Shown: positions 55,106 through 64,000, counted from the first letter of the stretch. The stretch is 64,000 nucleotides of DNA from Bacteroidaceae bacterium (GCA_017522785.1 JAFWYF010000012.1:1-64000), one strand, 5' to 3'. Notes: generated from the letters alone by a model not told the origin. Numbers and translations: made by a program.

Positions 55106-55759
55106 CTATGAAAATAAAATATCATTAAGTTGCATCGCATTATCTGCAATGTGATTTGGTGTACATTCAACCAACTTATAGCGTTTGCAGAACCCCCAAG
55201 AAACAGCAACAGATTCTACTTCGGCATTTTTTGCAGTAGTCATATCTACAACAGAATCACCAATATACATAACATCCTCTTTTGTACACTGGGCTATAGT
55301 CAGTATATTCTCCACTATTGCAGGGTGGGGTTTAATAGGAATACCTTCGCGTTGCCCCAATATTGCGGTAAATGCTATTTGTGGGAAAAAATGCTTTATA
55401 AGTTCCTCAGTAGCTAGTTGATATTTGTTTGATGCAACAGCAATCATCGCCTCTTTATTTTGTAATCTCTCTAGTATTTCCGGTATGCCGTCGTATGGAA
55501 TCGTCTCGTCTGCTTTGTGTATATTATAATATTCGCGGAACTTTGGCAATATGCGTTCAACCTCCTCTTTTGTGGCCTTCTCAGCAGGCAATGCACGTTC
55601 TATTAATTTAGCTATTCCGTTTCCAACAAAACCATAATATTTTTCTATTGGATGAGCTGGATATCCCTCTGTGGATAGTATATGATTGGCACTTTTCCCT
55701 AAATCTTTAACGGTATCGAGCAGTGTACCGTCTAAGTCGAATATAAATAGTTCCTTCAT
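55106..55759 (-). CDS. HAD-superfamily phosphatase, phosphoglycolate phosphatase-like
   Basis: A 217-residue Gph-type haloacid dehalogenase. Motif I FDLDGTLLDTVKDLG starts at residue 7 with the nucleophile aspartate; the four-helix cap follows (about 15-85), then motif II VASNKYQ, motif III lysine in IPIKPHPAIV and motif IV MYIGDSVVDMTTAKNAE. Phosphoglycolate formed during repair of oxidised DNA ends is the usual substrate, but the family is promiscuous. It is a single-gene minus-strand unit, divergent from the RsmI-like gene 90 bases away. Confidence 0.9.
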   Translation of the reverse strand: MKELFIFDLDGTLLDTVKDLGKSANHILSTEGYPAHPIEKYYGFVGNGIAKLIERALPAEKATKEEVERILPKFREYYNIHKADETIPYDGIPEILERLQNKEAMIAVASNKYQLATEELIKHFFPQIAFTAILGQREGIPIKPHPAIVENILTIAQCTKEDVMYIGDSVVDMTTAKNAEVESVAVSWGFCKRYKLVECTPNHIADNAMQLNDILFS

Positions 55760-55849
55760 TATTTTCCTCTTTTTGCATGCTAAGATAACTATATTTTGCT
55801 CTATTTTCGCTATCTTCGCAAAATAATATTTATAATAGTTTTTTTGTAA

Positions 55850-56554
55850 ATGGAAAACGCACTCTATCTGTTGCCGGTTACATTGGGCGATACTCCTCTT
55901 GAGAATGTTTTACCCTCATATAATGCAAAGATAATATCAGGGATACGCCATTTTATAGTGGAGAATGTACGTACTGCGCGTCGTTTCTTGCGCAGTGTCG
56001 ATTCACAATTCGACATAGATGGCTCTCATTTTTTTGAACTCAATAAACATACAACCCCTGAGGCTGTAGCCGAATACTTAAAACCACTAATAGATGGTAA
56101 ACCAATGGGTGTTATCTCCGAGGCCGGTTGTCCTGCTGTTGCCGACCCGGGTGCCGATGTTGTTGCTATTGCGCAGCGCAAGGGACTCAAAGTTGTGCCG
56201 TTGGTTGGTCCCTCTAGTATCATCCTATCTGTAATGGCATCGGGGTTTAACGGGCAGAGTTTTGCATTTCATGGATATTTACCAATTAAACCCGAAGAGA
56301 GAACAAAAAAACTTCGTCAATTGGAGCAAAGAGTATACAATGAGCACCAAACACAACTCTTCATCGAAACTCCATATCGCAACGATAAAATGGTTGAGGA
56401 TATCTTGAAAACTTGCCGTCAGCAAACAAAACTATGTATAGCTGCCAACCTCACTTGTCCCAACGAATATGTGCGTACACGTACTGTAAAAGAGTGGCAG
56501 GGTAAAGTTCCCGAACTTTCCAAAATACCCTGTATCTTTTTGCTGTATAAATAA
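55850..56554 (+). CDS. SAM-dependent methylase of the tetrapyrrole methylase fold (RsmI-like)
   Basis: A 234-residue protein of the TP_methylase fold, closest to RsmI (16S rRNA C1402 2'-O-methyltransferase) among well-known members. It starts LYLLPVTLGDTPLENVLPS and has MGVISEAGCPAVADPGADVV (the S-adenosylmethionine site), LVGPSSIILSVMASGF and FHGYLPIKPEERTKKL. The start differs from canonical RsmI (which has GTPLGN), and it is shorter than most (about 280 residues), so it may be a Bacteroidota paralog with a different RNA target. It precedes the NhaC-type antiporter gene by 11 bases. Confidence 0.82.
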   Translation: MENALYLLPVTLGDTPLENVLPSYNAKIISGIRHFIVENVRTARRFLRSVDSQFDIDGSHFFELNKHTTPEAVAEYLKPLIDGKPMGVISEAGCPAVADPGADVVAIAQRKGLKVVPLVGPSSIILSVMASGFNGQSFAFHGYLPIKPEERTKKLRQLEQRVYNEHQTQLFIETPYRNDKMVEDILKTCRQQTKLCIAANLTCPNEYVRTRTVKEWQGKVPELSKIPCIFLLYK

Positions 56555-56565
56555 TACTTTTTACT

Positions 56566-57864
56566 ATGAATAAAAGACAATTATTAGCCGGCTTGTTAGC
56601 TGTTTCACCGGTTATTGTGCTACTTGTTACATACTTAGCCGGTGCAATGGTAGCCGGCGACTTCTATAAACTATCAATAGCAGTAGCCTTTGTTGTAGCA
56701 TCGATATATGCGATTGCCATTTTACGTGGAAAGAGCATTGATGAACGGGTAGACTCTTTTTCTGCAGGTGCCTCTAATTCGCGTATAATGTACATGGTAT
56801 GGATTTTTGTGCTTGCAGGTGCTTTTGCTTCTACTGCAAAGGCCATGGGCGCAGTCGATTCCACAGTGAATCTTACGTTACATTTTATACCTAGCAATTT
56901 CCTTCCTGCAGGTATTTTCATTGCAACATGTTTCATCTCCATGTCCATAGGCACATCTGTTGGTACAATTGTTGCATTAACACCTGTTGTAACGGCTTTG
57001 GCACCACAAATAGGCTGTGATGTTGCATGGCTTGTGGCAATAGTTGTCGGTGGTGCATTTTTTGGCGACAATCTCTCTTTTATTTCAGATACAACCATTG
57101 CTGCAACGCAAACACAAGGCTGTTCTATGCGCTCCAAGTTTTGTGAGAACTTCTTGCTTGTAACACCGGCCGCCATTGTAACATTGCTCTTATATGCATT
57201 CAGTGCAACAACATTGTCTGCAACAACTCCACCCGATATTACTTTTATCGATTGGATAAAAGTAATCCCATATGTAATAGTTATTATAGCGGCTCTTTGT
57301 GGCGTGAATGTACTTTTGGTGCTTGTTATAGGAACTGTTTCTACACTTGTTATAGGTGTTGCATGTAGCTCATTTGATGTTCTTACATTCTTTGACGCTT
57401 CGGGCAAGGGCATTGTTTCAATGGGAGAACTAATAATTGTAACCATGTTGGCCGGTGGCTTGTTGGAAATAGTTCGTATTAATGGTGGTATAGATTTTGT
57501 AATACGAATAATAACCTCTCGTCTACGCTCAAAACGTGTTGCCGAGCTTGCAATCGTATCTATTACAGCATTAGCCAATATGTGTACAGCAAATAATACA
57601 ATAGCAATTTTAACTGTTGGAGAAATCTCGCACGACATTGCTACCAAGTTTGCGATTTCGCCACGCAGGTCGGCAAGTTTGCTCGATACAACATCGTGTG
57701 TTGTTCAAGGCATAATACCTTATGGTGCACAATTGCTCATGGCATCGGGTCTTGCATCAATCTCGCCAATAGCAATAATACCGCACCTATACTATCCAAT
57801 GTGCGTAGCGATAATTGTTGTATTGTCAATCATAATTAAACCCAAAATAAAGTCTAAATTATAA
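56566..57864 (+). CDS. NhaC-family Na+/H+ antiporter
   Basis: A 432-residue membrane protein with about eleven helices, of the NhaC antiporter family (ion transporter superfamily). Features: MSIGTSVGTIVALTPVVTAL in the first third, VVGGAFFGDNLSFISDTTIAATQTQGC (the family's most conserved stretch with Asp and Asn in a helix break), and NMCTANNTIAILTVGEISHDIA plus RSASLLDTTSCVVQGIIPYG in the second half, mirroring the first as an inverted repeat. It exchanges sodium or another small ion for protons at the inner membrane. Confidence 0.9.
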   Translation: MNKRQLLAGLLAVSPVIVLLVTYLAGAMVAGDFYKLSIAVAFVVASIYAIAILRGKSIDERVDSFSAGASNSRIMYMVWIFVLAGAFASTAKAMGAVDSTVNLTLHFIPSNFLPAGIFIATCFISMSIGTSVGTIVALTPVVTALAPQIGCDVAWLVAIVVGGAFFGDNLSFISDTTIAATQTQGCSMRSKFCENFLLVTPAAIVTLLLYAFSATTLSATTPPDITFIDWIKVIPYVIVIIAALCGVNVLLVLVIGTVSTLVIGVACSSFDVLTFFDASGKGIVSMGELIIVTMLAGGLLEIVRINGGIDFVIRIITSRLRSKRVAELAIVSITALANMCTANNTIAILTVGEISHDIATKFAISPRRSASLLDTTSCVVQGIIPYGAQLLMASGLASISPIAIIPHLYYPMCVAIIVVLSIIIKPKIKSKL

Positions 57865-57915
57865 ATCTTTTTTCCACTTTCTTGTAAAAAATTGAACCAA
57901 CAGCCTGCGTGTTTG

Positions 57916-57941
57916 TTTAACGGAATAAATAATCCGTTAAA
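57916..57941 (+). promoter_or_regulatory. Hairpin directly before the MFS transporter start codon
   Basis: TTTAACGGA (57916-57924) and TCCGTTAAA (57933-57941) form a perfect 9-bp stem with loop ATAAATAA, ending two bases before the ATG at 57944. It would bury or structure the translation start region, or be an operator half-site pair. Confidence 0.45.
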
Positions 57942-57943
57942 TT

Positions 57944-59131
57944 ATGAACTATAAAACAGGAAAAGGCAATATTAGTCTTGTCGCTTTGTTGGGAGTATGG
58001 TCTGTCTCTGCGCTAACATCGTTGCCGGGCCTTGCAGTATCGCCAATCTTAGCTAATCTGACACATATCTTTACCCATGCAACCGATTTAGATATTCAGA
58101 TGCTCACATCATTACCTTCGTTAATGATAATACCATTTGTTTTGTTGTCAGGTTGGTTCACAGAGCATGTAGGCTACATGCGTCTTCTCTATTGGGGATT
58201 ATGGCTCTTTTTGCTTAGCGGTCTTTTATATCTCTTTTGTAGAAGCATGAAAGAACTAATCCTTGTCAGTGCCTTGCTTGGAGTAGGGGCGGGTATCATC
58301 ATTCCATTGTCTACTTCGTTAATATCCCGTCTTTTTATTGGAGAATATCGAACACGACAGTTTGGATACGCTTCGGCAATAACCAATATTACTTTGGTAA
58401 TTGCTACGGCTACTGTAGGATATTTGGCCGATATACAATGGCGTTTGCCCTTTGTTGTCTATTTGCTGCCCATCTTTTCAATACTTCTAATGCCAGCTGT
58501 TTCTCGTGCTATAAAAAATATTGATACTGTTGCTGTTCCTGACAAAACAATCTCTGTAAGCAGTTATATCAATTATATGCCTCTTCTTAGGTACATGCTC
58601 TACTATTTCCTTATAACATATCTCATTGTGGCGGTTAATGTGAATTTACCATTCTTAATGAGCGAATATGGACACGATAGCGGTAGTTCGGGGCTTATTA
58701 TTTCCCTATTTTTTCTTGCTATGATGTTGCCGGGCTTTTTCTTGAACTCAATAGTACACTTTATGAAAAAGAGGATTACAGCCTATTCACTTTTGATGAT
58801 TGGTTTGGGGTTGCTCATTATATATTTATATCGTTCTTTGCCACTAATATCATTGGGATGTATAATCTCAGGTGTTGGGTATGGAATAGCTCAGCCATAT
58901 ATATACGATAGGACATCATCTGTAGCCTCGCCCAACAAAGTATCTTTTGCAATGGCTCTGGTAATGGTAATGAACTATGTTGCGATTCTTGTGGCACCCT
59001 TCTTAATGGACCTCTTTCAAAAGTGGTTAAATCAGCCGTCTGAACGCTTTCCCTTTGCCTTCAATACATTAGTCTCTTTTGCCGTGTTTTTTGTTTTGTT
59101 AGTATATGGAGTAAAAAGGGAGTACAAATGA
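57944..59131 (+). CDS. Major facilitator superfamily transporter
   Basis: A 395-residue, 12-helix MFS permease. The loop 2-3 signature is recognisable as LSGWFTEHVGYMRLL (normally GxLaDrxGrr), and helix 4-5 has LLGVGAGIIIPLSTSLISRLF. No drug-specific motif beyond this, so the substrate is unknown. It is preceded by a hairpin at the start codon and overlaps the following EamA transporter gene by four bases (ATGA), so the two transporters are made from one transcript. Confidence 0.88.
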   Translation: MNYKTGKGNISLVALLGVWSVSALTSLPGLAVSPILANLTHIFTHATDLDIQMLTSLPSLMIIPFVLLSGWFTEHVGYMRLLYWGLWLFLLSGLLYLFCRSMKELILVSALLGVGAGIIIPLSTSLISRLFIGEYRTRQFGYASAITNITLVIATATVGYLADIQWRLPFVVYLLPIFSILLMPAVSRAIKNIDTVAVPDKTISVSSYINYMPLLRYMLYYFLITYLIVAVNVNLPFLMSEYGHDSGSSGLIISLFFLAMMLPGFFLNSIVHFMKKRITAYSLLMIGLGLLIIYLYRSLPLISLGCIISGVGYGIAQPYIYDRTSSVASPNKVSFAMALVMVMNYVAILVAPFLMDLFQKWLNQPSERFPFAFNTLVSFAVFFVLLVYGVKREYK

Positions 59132-60030
59132 AAATCGGTAATGGTTTAAAGGGGCATACAGCTCTTTTTATCGCTCGCTTGTTTAGTGGGTTGAATATAA
59201 ATGCACTAAAGTACCTGCTTCCTTTGTGGATAGCTCCTCTTAGTTGTGTAACTCTACGTCTGCTCTTCGGTCTGTTGCTTTTCTGGACAATTGGAATATT
59301 CGAGAAACCCGATACATCGTCAATATCCGACAGAGTGAAACTATTTTTCATAGGTGCTGTTGCTGTGTTCGGCTATATGTCTTTGTATGCAGTTGGTCTT
59401 AGTATGACTACACCTGTTAATTTGGCAATATTAAATTCCATGCAACCTATCTGGGTCTTCATTCTGTCGGCAATATTTTTAGGAGAAAAAGTTACCGGGA
59501 ATAAAATCATAGGTATATTGGTGGGGTTCATTGGAGCGATACTTTGTCTTTTGTCTCAACCCGAAAAGGGATTAGCAACCAATCCTTTATTGGGCAATAT
59601 ATTGGGGCTCTCATGTTCGGTCTGCTATGCCGTATACATCATATTATCGGGAAAAATATTACGCAGAGTGAGCAACATGACAATGTTGCGATATACTTTC
59701 CTAGGTGCCTCTGTATCCTCTTTGATAATGACGTTTGTCGTAGGTTTCGACGCACCGCTGTTCTCTTTGCACGTGAATGCAAAAGCTATTGTCGCATTTG
59801 TCTATATCTTGCTGTTCCCAACAGTGCTTAGCTATTTACTCATACCTATCGGTCTTAAATACCTTAATGCAACAGCAGTTTCCATTTATGGCTATATGAC
59901 TCTTTTTGTCGCGACAGTGGCATCTGTTATGTTAGGACAAGATAAACTCGACGATATACAACTGTCGGCATTAGCAATGATGTGTCTCAGTATATATTGG
60001 GTTAGTGTAGCCGAAAGTTCCTCAGAATAA
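59128..60030 (+). CDS. DMT superfamily transporter (EamA family)
   Basis: A 300-residue, ten-helix protein with two EamA repeats (about 10-140 and 155-290). Landmarks are YAVGLSMTTPVNLAILNSMQPIWVF with AIFLGEKVTGNKIIGILVGF in the first half and VLSYLLIPIGLKYLNATAVSIY in the second, both typical of the drug/metabolite transporter family. It probably exports amino acids or other small metabolites. Coupled to the MFS gene by a four-base overlap. Confidence 0.9.
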   Translation: MKIGNGLKGHTALFIARLFSGLNINALKYLLPLWIAPLSCVTLRLLFGLLLFWTIGIFEKPDTSSISDRVKLFFIGAVAVFGYMSLYAVGLSMTTPVNLAILNSMQPIWVFILSAIFLGEKVTGNKIIGILVGFIGAILCLLSQPEKGLATNPLLGNILGLSCSVCYAVYIILSGKILRRVSNMTMLRYTFLGASVSSLIMTFVVGFDAPLFSLHVNAKAIVAFVYILLFPTVLSYLLIPIGLKYLNATAVSIYGYMTLFVATVASVMLGQDKLDDIQLSALAMMCLSIYWVSVAESSSE

Positions 60031-60063
60031 ATATATTCTTTAACACAAATAAAATATGCTAAT

Positions 60064-60094
60064 TTTATAGATTGATAAAAAAATAGTACTTTTG
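60064..60094 (+). promoter_or_regulatory. Predicted promoter of the M6 protease gene
   Basis: TTTA (60064-60067, one mismatch from TTTG), 19 bases, then TACTTTTG (60087-60094), an exact TAnnTTTG. It lies about 70 bases before the ATG at 60165. Confidence 0.55.
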
Positions 60095-60164
60095 TCAAAT
60101 ATATTATATATGCTTTCATTATATGTAATTGTATTGTACTATAAAACAAACACATAATTATACT

Positions 60165-62705
60165 ATGAAGAAAATTCTACTTCTCTTCACAATCTTAGTA
60201 TTTGTGCTGAGTGCTTTTGCAGTTCCTGCCAGACGACAATTCTTTACAAATAATCAGTCCGATGGTACAACAATTGTTGTACGTCTTGTCGGAGACGAGG
60301 CTTTTCACTACTATGTAACCATGGATAATATCCCATTGGTAAAAGAGGATAATGGCGACTTCTCCTATGCAACATTAGATGCTGAAGGAAATTGGGTCTC
60401 AACAAACTGTCTGGCACACAATAGTGGCATGCGCTCCTATAAAGAGCAGGCTATAATAGATGCTAACGATTTCTCAAATATTCAGTCCGATATCAGAAAG
60501 TCGGCAAGAAGACGTTCTGCCATCATAAATCAAACACGTAGCACACGAAGCGCAAAGTTCGAAGGTGTTGTAAATATTCCTATACTTTTGGTTGAATTTG
60601 CCGATAAAAAATTTTCTTTTTCGAAGGATGATATTGAGCCAATGTTCATAGCCGAGAATTATGCAGGCCCTTACACCCCATACTTAAAAAAGATGGGAAT
60701 ATCTTCCACAAAAGGAAGTGTAAGAGACTATTTCGTTTCGCAGAGTGATGGCATTTTCCAACCCAATTTTGTTGTGATGGACATTGTTACTCTCGACAAA
60801 AACCTTTCATATTATGGAAAGAATAATAATTCGGGCAATGATAGCAATGTGTGCCAAATGATAATAGATGCATGTAGAAAATTGGATTCATCTGTAGATT
60901 TTTCCATGTTCGACAATGATAACAATGGAGTAATAGAACTACTACACTGCGTATATGCCGGATACTCCGAAGCAGCAGGTGCTTCTAGTGAAGCAATCTG
61001 GCCTCACCAATGGTATCTGTCGGTAGGCGCATCATCAATTAAACTCGATAATGTAAAAATAGATGCTTACTCATGTAGTAGTGAACTTGCTTTCAGTGAA
61101 GAAGTCATTGCAGAGAGTGGTGATGCCTATGCGAACAATCTCAATGGTATAGGTTCGTGTTGTCATGAATTCTCACATAGTCTGGGACTTCCCGATTTCT
61201 ATGATACAAGCGATGCGGACATCCCTGCTTTTGGTATGGACTATTGGGATGTTATGGATTATGGTTGCTACAATGTAGAAGGCTATGTGCCAATCGCCTA
61301 TGGTGCATACGAGCGCGATTTTATGGGTTGGCGCAGTTTACAAGAGATAAACGAGAAAGGTAAGTATACAATGGAGGCAGTTACATCGGGTGGAGTAGGC
61401 TACAAGGTGGTGAACAATGCTAATCCAAATGAATATTATATTATCGAAAATCGTCAGCAAGAGGGTTGGGATAAATATATATTTAACTCCGGTGTACTAA
61501 TTACTCATGTCGATTATTCATCAACCGCTTGGTTCGATAACGAGGTAAATGTGGATGCCAATCATCAGCGCTTTACAATTATTCCTGCCGATGGAGAGAG
61601 AACAAGCTACTACACTGCATCTTCATCATCGGAATACAGAACAGGTCTAAAGGGCGATGTGTGGCCGGGTATAGCAGGAAATACAGCTCTCACAAATACA
61701 TCTACTCCTGCTGCTAAAGTATTTAAAGGTGGGTACATGAGTAAACCTATAACAAATATCAAGTGCGAGAATGGTTTGGCTTCGTTCTTGTTCATGAGTA
61801 CTCCAATCGATGCTCCTAAAGCATTAGAGGCAACAGATGTAACAGGCAACTCTTTTACAGCCAATTGGACATCTGTAGGTGATGCAAATGAGTACATTGT
61901 TACCTTAGAACAAATTACAGAGAGCGAAAACGAGACAAAATCACATTCACTCCTTTTTGAAGATTTTATAAAATGTACATCTTCCAATATTGCAATAAAT
62001 ACTCCCGATGATTATTTTTCTGAGTCGGGTTGGAGTGTAGTTAATTGCTATGGCGAAACAGGAACACTGCGTGTAGGTTCATCCAATAACAAAGGAACAT
62101 GTGAAACACCGGTGATTAAAGAGAAAGGAAAATTCTCTCTATCGTTTAAAAATCGATTATATCGCGAGAGTGATACAGATGCACAACTCTCTGTTTTCCT
62201 AAAAAACAATATCACAAAAGAGGAGACTGAACTATTGTCTGTTATTCCTGAAAGTGATTGGGTTGCAACAGAAATAGTCTTTGAAGCCGATAGTGATTTT
62301 TCGCTTATCTTATCTACTGTAAATTCTACAGGTAATAAACGTGCTTCTATTGACGATGTTGAAATATCACTGTTGTCTAAAGAGAGTGTCTCTGTAGTTG
62401 AAACTATTACAACAACAGATACAAACTATAAGTTTACAGAACTGTCTGATGGTGCAAAATATCGCTATTCGGTTAAAGCACGAGATATATTGGAAGTTGA
62501 GTCGGTCCGTTCAAATTATATCTATGTAACGTTGCTCCCTACATCAATAGATAAAATTCACAATGCAGAAAATTCGATTGTTACTCTATATTCTTTGAAG
62601 GGACACTTGTTTTATAACGGTCCTCGTGGTCTTGTACCACAACAGCCCTCAGGAGTATATATAATGCGTAGTGGCAGTTCTGTTGAGAAGATTGTAATCC
62701 CATAA
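60165..62705 (+). CDS. Secreted M6-family (immune inhibitor A-like) metalloprotease
   Basis: An 846-residue exported protein. Signal peptide about 1-20 (LLFTILVFVLSAFA). A propeptide-like region of about 110 residues precedes the catalytic M6 domain, with zinc site HEFSHSLGLPDFYD (His334, Glu335, His338 and the downstream Asp) and a Met-turn-like DYWDVMDYG. An aspartate-rich FDNDNNGVIE (about 249-258) looks like a calcium loop. C-terminal to it are fibronectin-like segments (about 560-620 and 720-790) around a jelly-roll-like region. The last ~35 residues (LYSLKGHLFYNG, PSGVYIMRSGSSVEKIVI) resemble a type IX secretion sorting domain. I start at the ATG at 60165, just before the signal. Confidence 0.9.
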   Translation: MKKILLLFTILVFVLSAFAVPARRQFFTNNQSDGTTIVVRLVGDEAFHYYVTMDNIPLVKEDNGDFSYATLDAEGNWVSTNCLAHNSGMRSYKEQAIIDANDFSNIQSDIRKSARRRSAIINQTRSTRSAKFEGVVNIPILLVEFADKKFSFSKDDIEPMFIAENYAGPYTPYLKKMGISSTKGSVRDYFVSQSDGIFQPNFVVMDIVTLDKNLSYYGKNNNSGNDSNVCQMIIDACRKLDSSVDFSMFDNDNNGVIELLHCVYAGYSEAAGASSEAIWPHQWYLSVGASSIKLDNVKIDAYSCSSELAFSEEVIAESGDAYANNLNGIGSCCHEFSHSLGLPDFYDTSDADIPAFGMDYWDVMDYGCYNVEGYVPIAYGAYERDFMGWRSLQEINEKGKYTMEAVTSGGVGYKVVNNANPNEYYIIENRQQEGWDKYIFNSGVLITHVDYSSTAWFDNEVNVDANHQRFTIIPADGERTSYYTASSSSEYRTGLKGDVWPGIAGNTALTNTSTPAAKVFKGGYMSKPITNIKCENGLASFLFMSTPIDAPKALEATDVTGNSFTANWTSVGDANEYIVTLEQITESENETKSHSLLFEDFIKCTSSNIAINTPDDYFSESGWSVVNCYGETGTLRVGSSNNKGTCETPVIKEKGKFSLSFKNRLYRESDTDAQLSVFLKNNITKEETELLSVIPESDWVATEIVFEADSDFSLILSTVNSTGNKRASIDDVEISLLSKESVSVVETITTTDTNYKFTELSDGAKYRYSVKARDILEVESVRSNYIYVTLLPTSIDKIHNAENSIVTLYSLKGHLFYNGPRGLVPQQPSGVYIMRSGSSVEKIVIP

Positions 62706-62808
62706 TCTTTTGTGCTATTTCGGTCAATGGTTGCGATGTTATTTCTATTTAGTTATATGTAAATGTTCAACAAAACAGTTAGATAACATCGGTTTCTATA
62801 ATATAAAT

Positions 62809-62852
62809 AAAACATTCCCATGATAATCTACGTACTATCATGGGAATGTTTT
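62809..62852 (+). terminator. Terminator after the M6 protease gene
   Basis: AAAACATTCCCATGATA (62809-62825) and its inverse (62836-62852) form a 17-bp stem with a 10-base loop, followed by TTAG. The stem's own T run serves as the U tract. Confidence 0.75.
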
Positions 62853-63008
62853 TAGTAATTGTCTATGGGATATCACTCTGCTATGTCATGAAATTATGTT
62901 GAGTAATAGGCTTTTCATAGATGTAATTTATAATTTTAGCTAAGCACTAACTTTATGATTCCTCTATTCTCTGTTTGTATTTGATATAAATAATATAATT
63001 TGTAATAC
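62853..63008. other. AT-rich intergenic region, no gene seen
   Basis: The gap between the two convergent terminators has no plausible open reading frame, promoter or repeat. Confidence 0.5.
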
Positions 63009-63040
63009 AAAAAAGAGCGAACCGCGTTTGCGGTTCGCTC
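63009..63040 (-). terminator. Rho-independent terminator of rpsA
   Basis: GAGCGAACCGC pairs with GCGGTTCGCTC (63015-63025 with 63030-63040) around a four-base loop. On the minus strand TTTTTTG follows (63009-63014). A canonical terminator 25 bases after the rpsA stop. Confidence 0.88.
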
Positions 63041-63065
63041 AAATATGTCTCTTAGAAACACTCAA

Positions 63066-64000
63066 TTATTCTGCACCTTCGAGCTTGCTCTTCAATGCTG
63101 CAAGAGCATCGATGTCGCCCAAAGTTGTTGATGCAGCTTGGTTCTGGATTGCAGGAACCTCTTCTGCTGCTTTCTTGCTCTTACGAGCTGCTGCAGCAGC
63201 TTTCTTCTCCTGTTTCTCCTCCTCCTTAGCAGCATCCTCGAATATGCGGCTGTGTGAAAGGATAATTCTCTTAGCCTCTTTGTTGAACTCAATTACTTTG
63301 AACTCGAGTTTCTCGTCTGCTTTAGCTTGTGAGCCATCCTCTTTTACAAGGTGTTTGGGAGTTGCAAAACCTTCAACACCGTAGGGGAGTGATACAACAG
63401 CGCCTTTGTCGATAAGCTCAGTGATAACACCCTCGTGGATAGAACCAACGGTGAATACTGTCTCAAATACATCCCAAGGATTCTCCTCTAATTGTTTGTG
63501 GCCAAGGCTCAAACGACGGTTCTCTTTGTCTATCTCAAGAACCTGAACCTCGATAGTCTCACCAATCTGTGTGAACTCAGATGGGTGTTTAATCTTCTTA
63601 GTCCAAGAGAGGTCGCTGATGTGGATAAGACCATCTACGCCTTCCTCAATCTCAACGAAGATACCAAAGTTCGTGAAGTTGCGAACTTTTGCTGTGTGTT
63701 TAGAACCAACGGGATATTTATCCTCGATGCTTGCCCAAGGATCCTCTTTCAACTGTTTGATACCCAAAGACATCTTGCGCTCGTCGCGGTCGAGTGTAAG
63801 GATAACTGCCTCTACATCGTCGCCAACCTTCATGAAGTCCTGAGCAGAACGTAGGTGCTGGTTCCAAGACATCTCTGAAACGTGGATAAGACCCTCAACA
63901 CCGGGAGCAATCTCAATGAATGCACCATAATCGGCCATAACAACTACTTTACCCTTAACGATATCTCCAACCTTCAAGTTAGGATCGATAGCATCCCAAG
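63066..64000 (-). CDS. rpsA: 30S ribosomal protein S1, C-terminal part (runs off right edge)
   Basis: The last ~310 codons of S1, the ribosomal RNA/mRNA-binding protein. Three S1 (OB-fold) repeats are visible: GDIVKGKVVVMADYGAFIEI ... GLIHVSEMSW; GSKHTAKVRNFTNFGIFVEI ... GLIHISDLSW; and GSIHEGVITELIDKGAVVSL with a weaker end. An alanine/lysine-rich C-terminal tail follows. The reading frame stays open to 64000 (WDAIDPNLKVG directly precedes the first repeat), so the apparent start near 63977 is internal and the true start is outside the window. In organisms without Shine-Dalgarno sites S1 may matter especially for initiation. Confidence 0.95.
   Translation of the reverse strand, partial: WDAIDPNLKVGDIVKGKVVVMADYGAFIEIAPGVEGLIHVSEMSWNQHLRSAQDFMKVGDDVEAVILTLDRDERKMSLGIKQLKEDPWASIEDKYPVGSKHTAKVRNFTNFGIFVEIEEGVDGLIHISDLSWTKKIKHPSEFTQIGETIEVQVLEIDKENRRLSLGHKQLEENPWDVFETVFTVGSIHEGVITELIDKGAVVSLPYGVEGFATPKHLVKEDGSQAKADEKLEFKVIEFNKEAKRIILSHSRIFEDAAKEEEKQEKKAAAAARKSKKAAEEVPAIQNQAASTTLGDIDALAALKSKLEGAE

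Noticed and set aside
56664-57647. Long open frame (327 codons) on the minus strand
   Set aside because: It lies entirely antisense to the NhaC-family gene, has no family features and an unnatural Thr/Ile/Pro-rich composition; it mirrors the hydrophobic codons of the real gene.

Overview
The window looks like chromosomal DNA of a Bacteroidales bacterium (Bacteroidota). The reasons are AT-rich sequence without Shine-Dalgarno sites, recurrent -7 promoter boxes of the form TAnnTTTG, a histone-H1-like Hc1 protein, a CHU_C (gliding-motility C-terminal) protein, a LysM/periplasmic-binding fusion paired with a PorT-like barrel, and a Bacteroidota-style Wza/Wzc pair with a tyrosine-rich kinase tail. 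Genus cannot be fixed from the sequence alone. I saw no tRNA, rRNA, CRISPR array or intact transposase.

Region 1 (1-18.7 kb, minus strand) is a capsule/exopolysaccharide locus. It reads from a predicted promoter near 18.68 kb through export lipoprotein (Wza-like), tyrosine kinase/co-polymerase (Wzc-like), UDP-glucose dehydrogenase, GT26 glycosyltransferase, hexapeptide acyltransferase, Wzx flippase, Wzy-like polymerase, GT4, GT11 fucosyltransferase-like, two GT2-like enzymes and acyltransferase-3 genes, and runs off the left edge. Two things interrupt it. One is a three-gene insert at 11.4-13.9 kb: an AbiH-family protein plus two unrecognised proteins. The other is three nearly identical copies of a ~200-bp element (9.5-11.4 kb) that can fold into competing RNA structures and lies directly upstream of locus genes. 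An acyltransferase pseudogene with an AAAC tetranucleotide repeat at its start and a second acyltransferase with a G8 tract suggest past or present phase variation of surface-sugar decoration.

Region 2 (19.1-29.6 kb, plus strand) holds the small histone-like gene, a large secreted GH2 beta-galactosidase, the dTDP-L-rhamnose set rfbA-rfbC-rfbD-rfbB, a second Wzx flippase and a GT2 transferase. The two polysaccharide loci are therefore divergent, separated by the promoter region at 18.5-19.1 kb.

Region 3 (29.6-43.7 kb) contains a PorT-like barrel with the LysM/periplasmic-binding protein, the CHU_C protein with uvrA, a carboxyltransferase whose biotinyl-like domain lacks the biotin lysine motif, and three tandem paralogous AMP-forming acyl-CoA synthetases.

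Region 4 (43.9-64 kb) has an RND efflux operon (adaptor, pump, outer-membrane factor), a YihY-type membrane protein, a minus-strand set of uridine kinase, lytic transglycosylase and Dna2-like nuclease-helicase, a HAD phosphatase, an RsmI-like methylase, NhaC, MFS and EamA transporters, a secreted M6 metalloprotease and the 3' part of rpsA. Several strong hairpin terminators separate these units.
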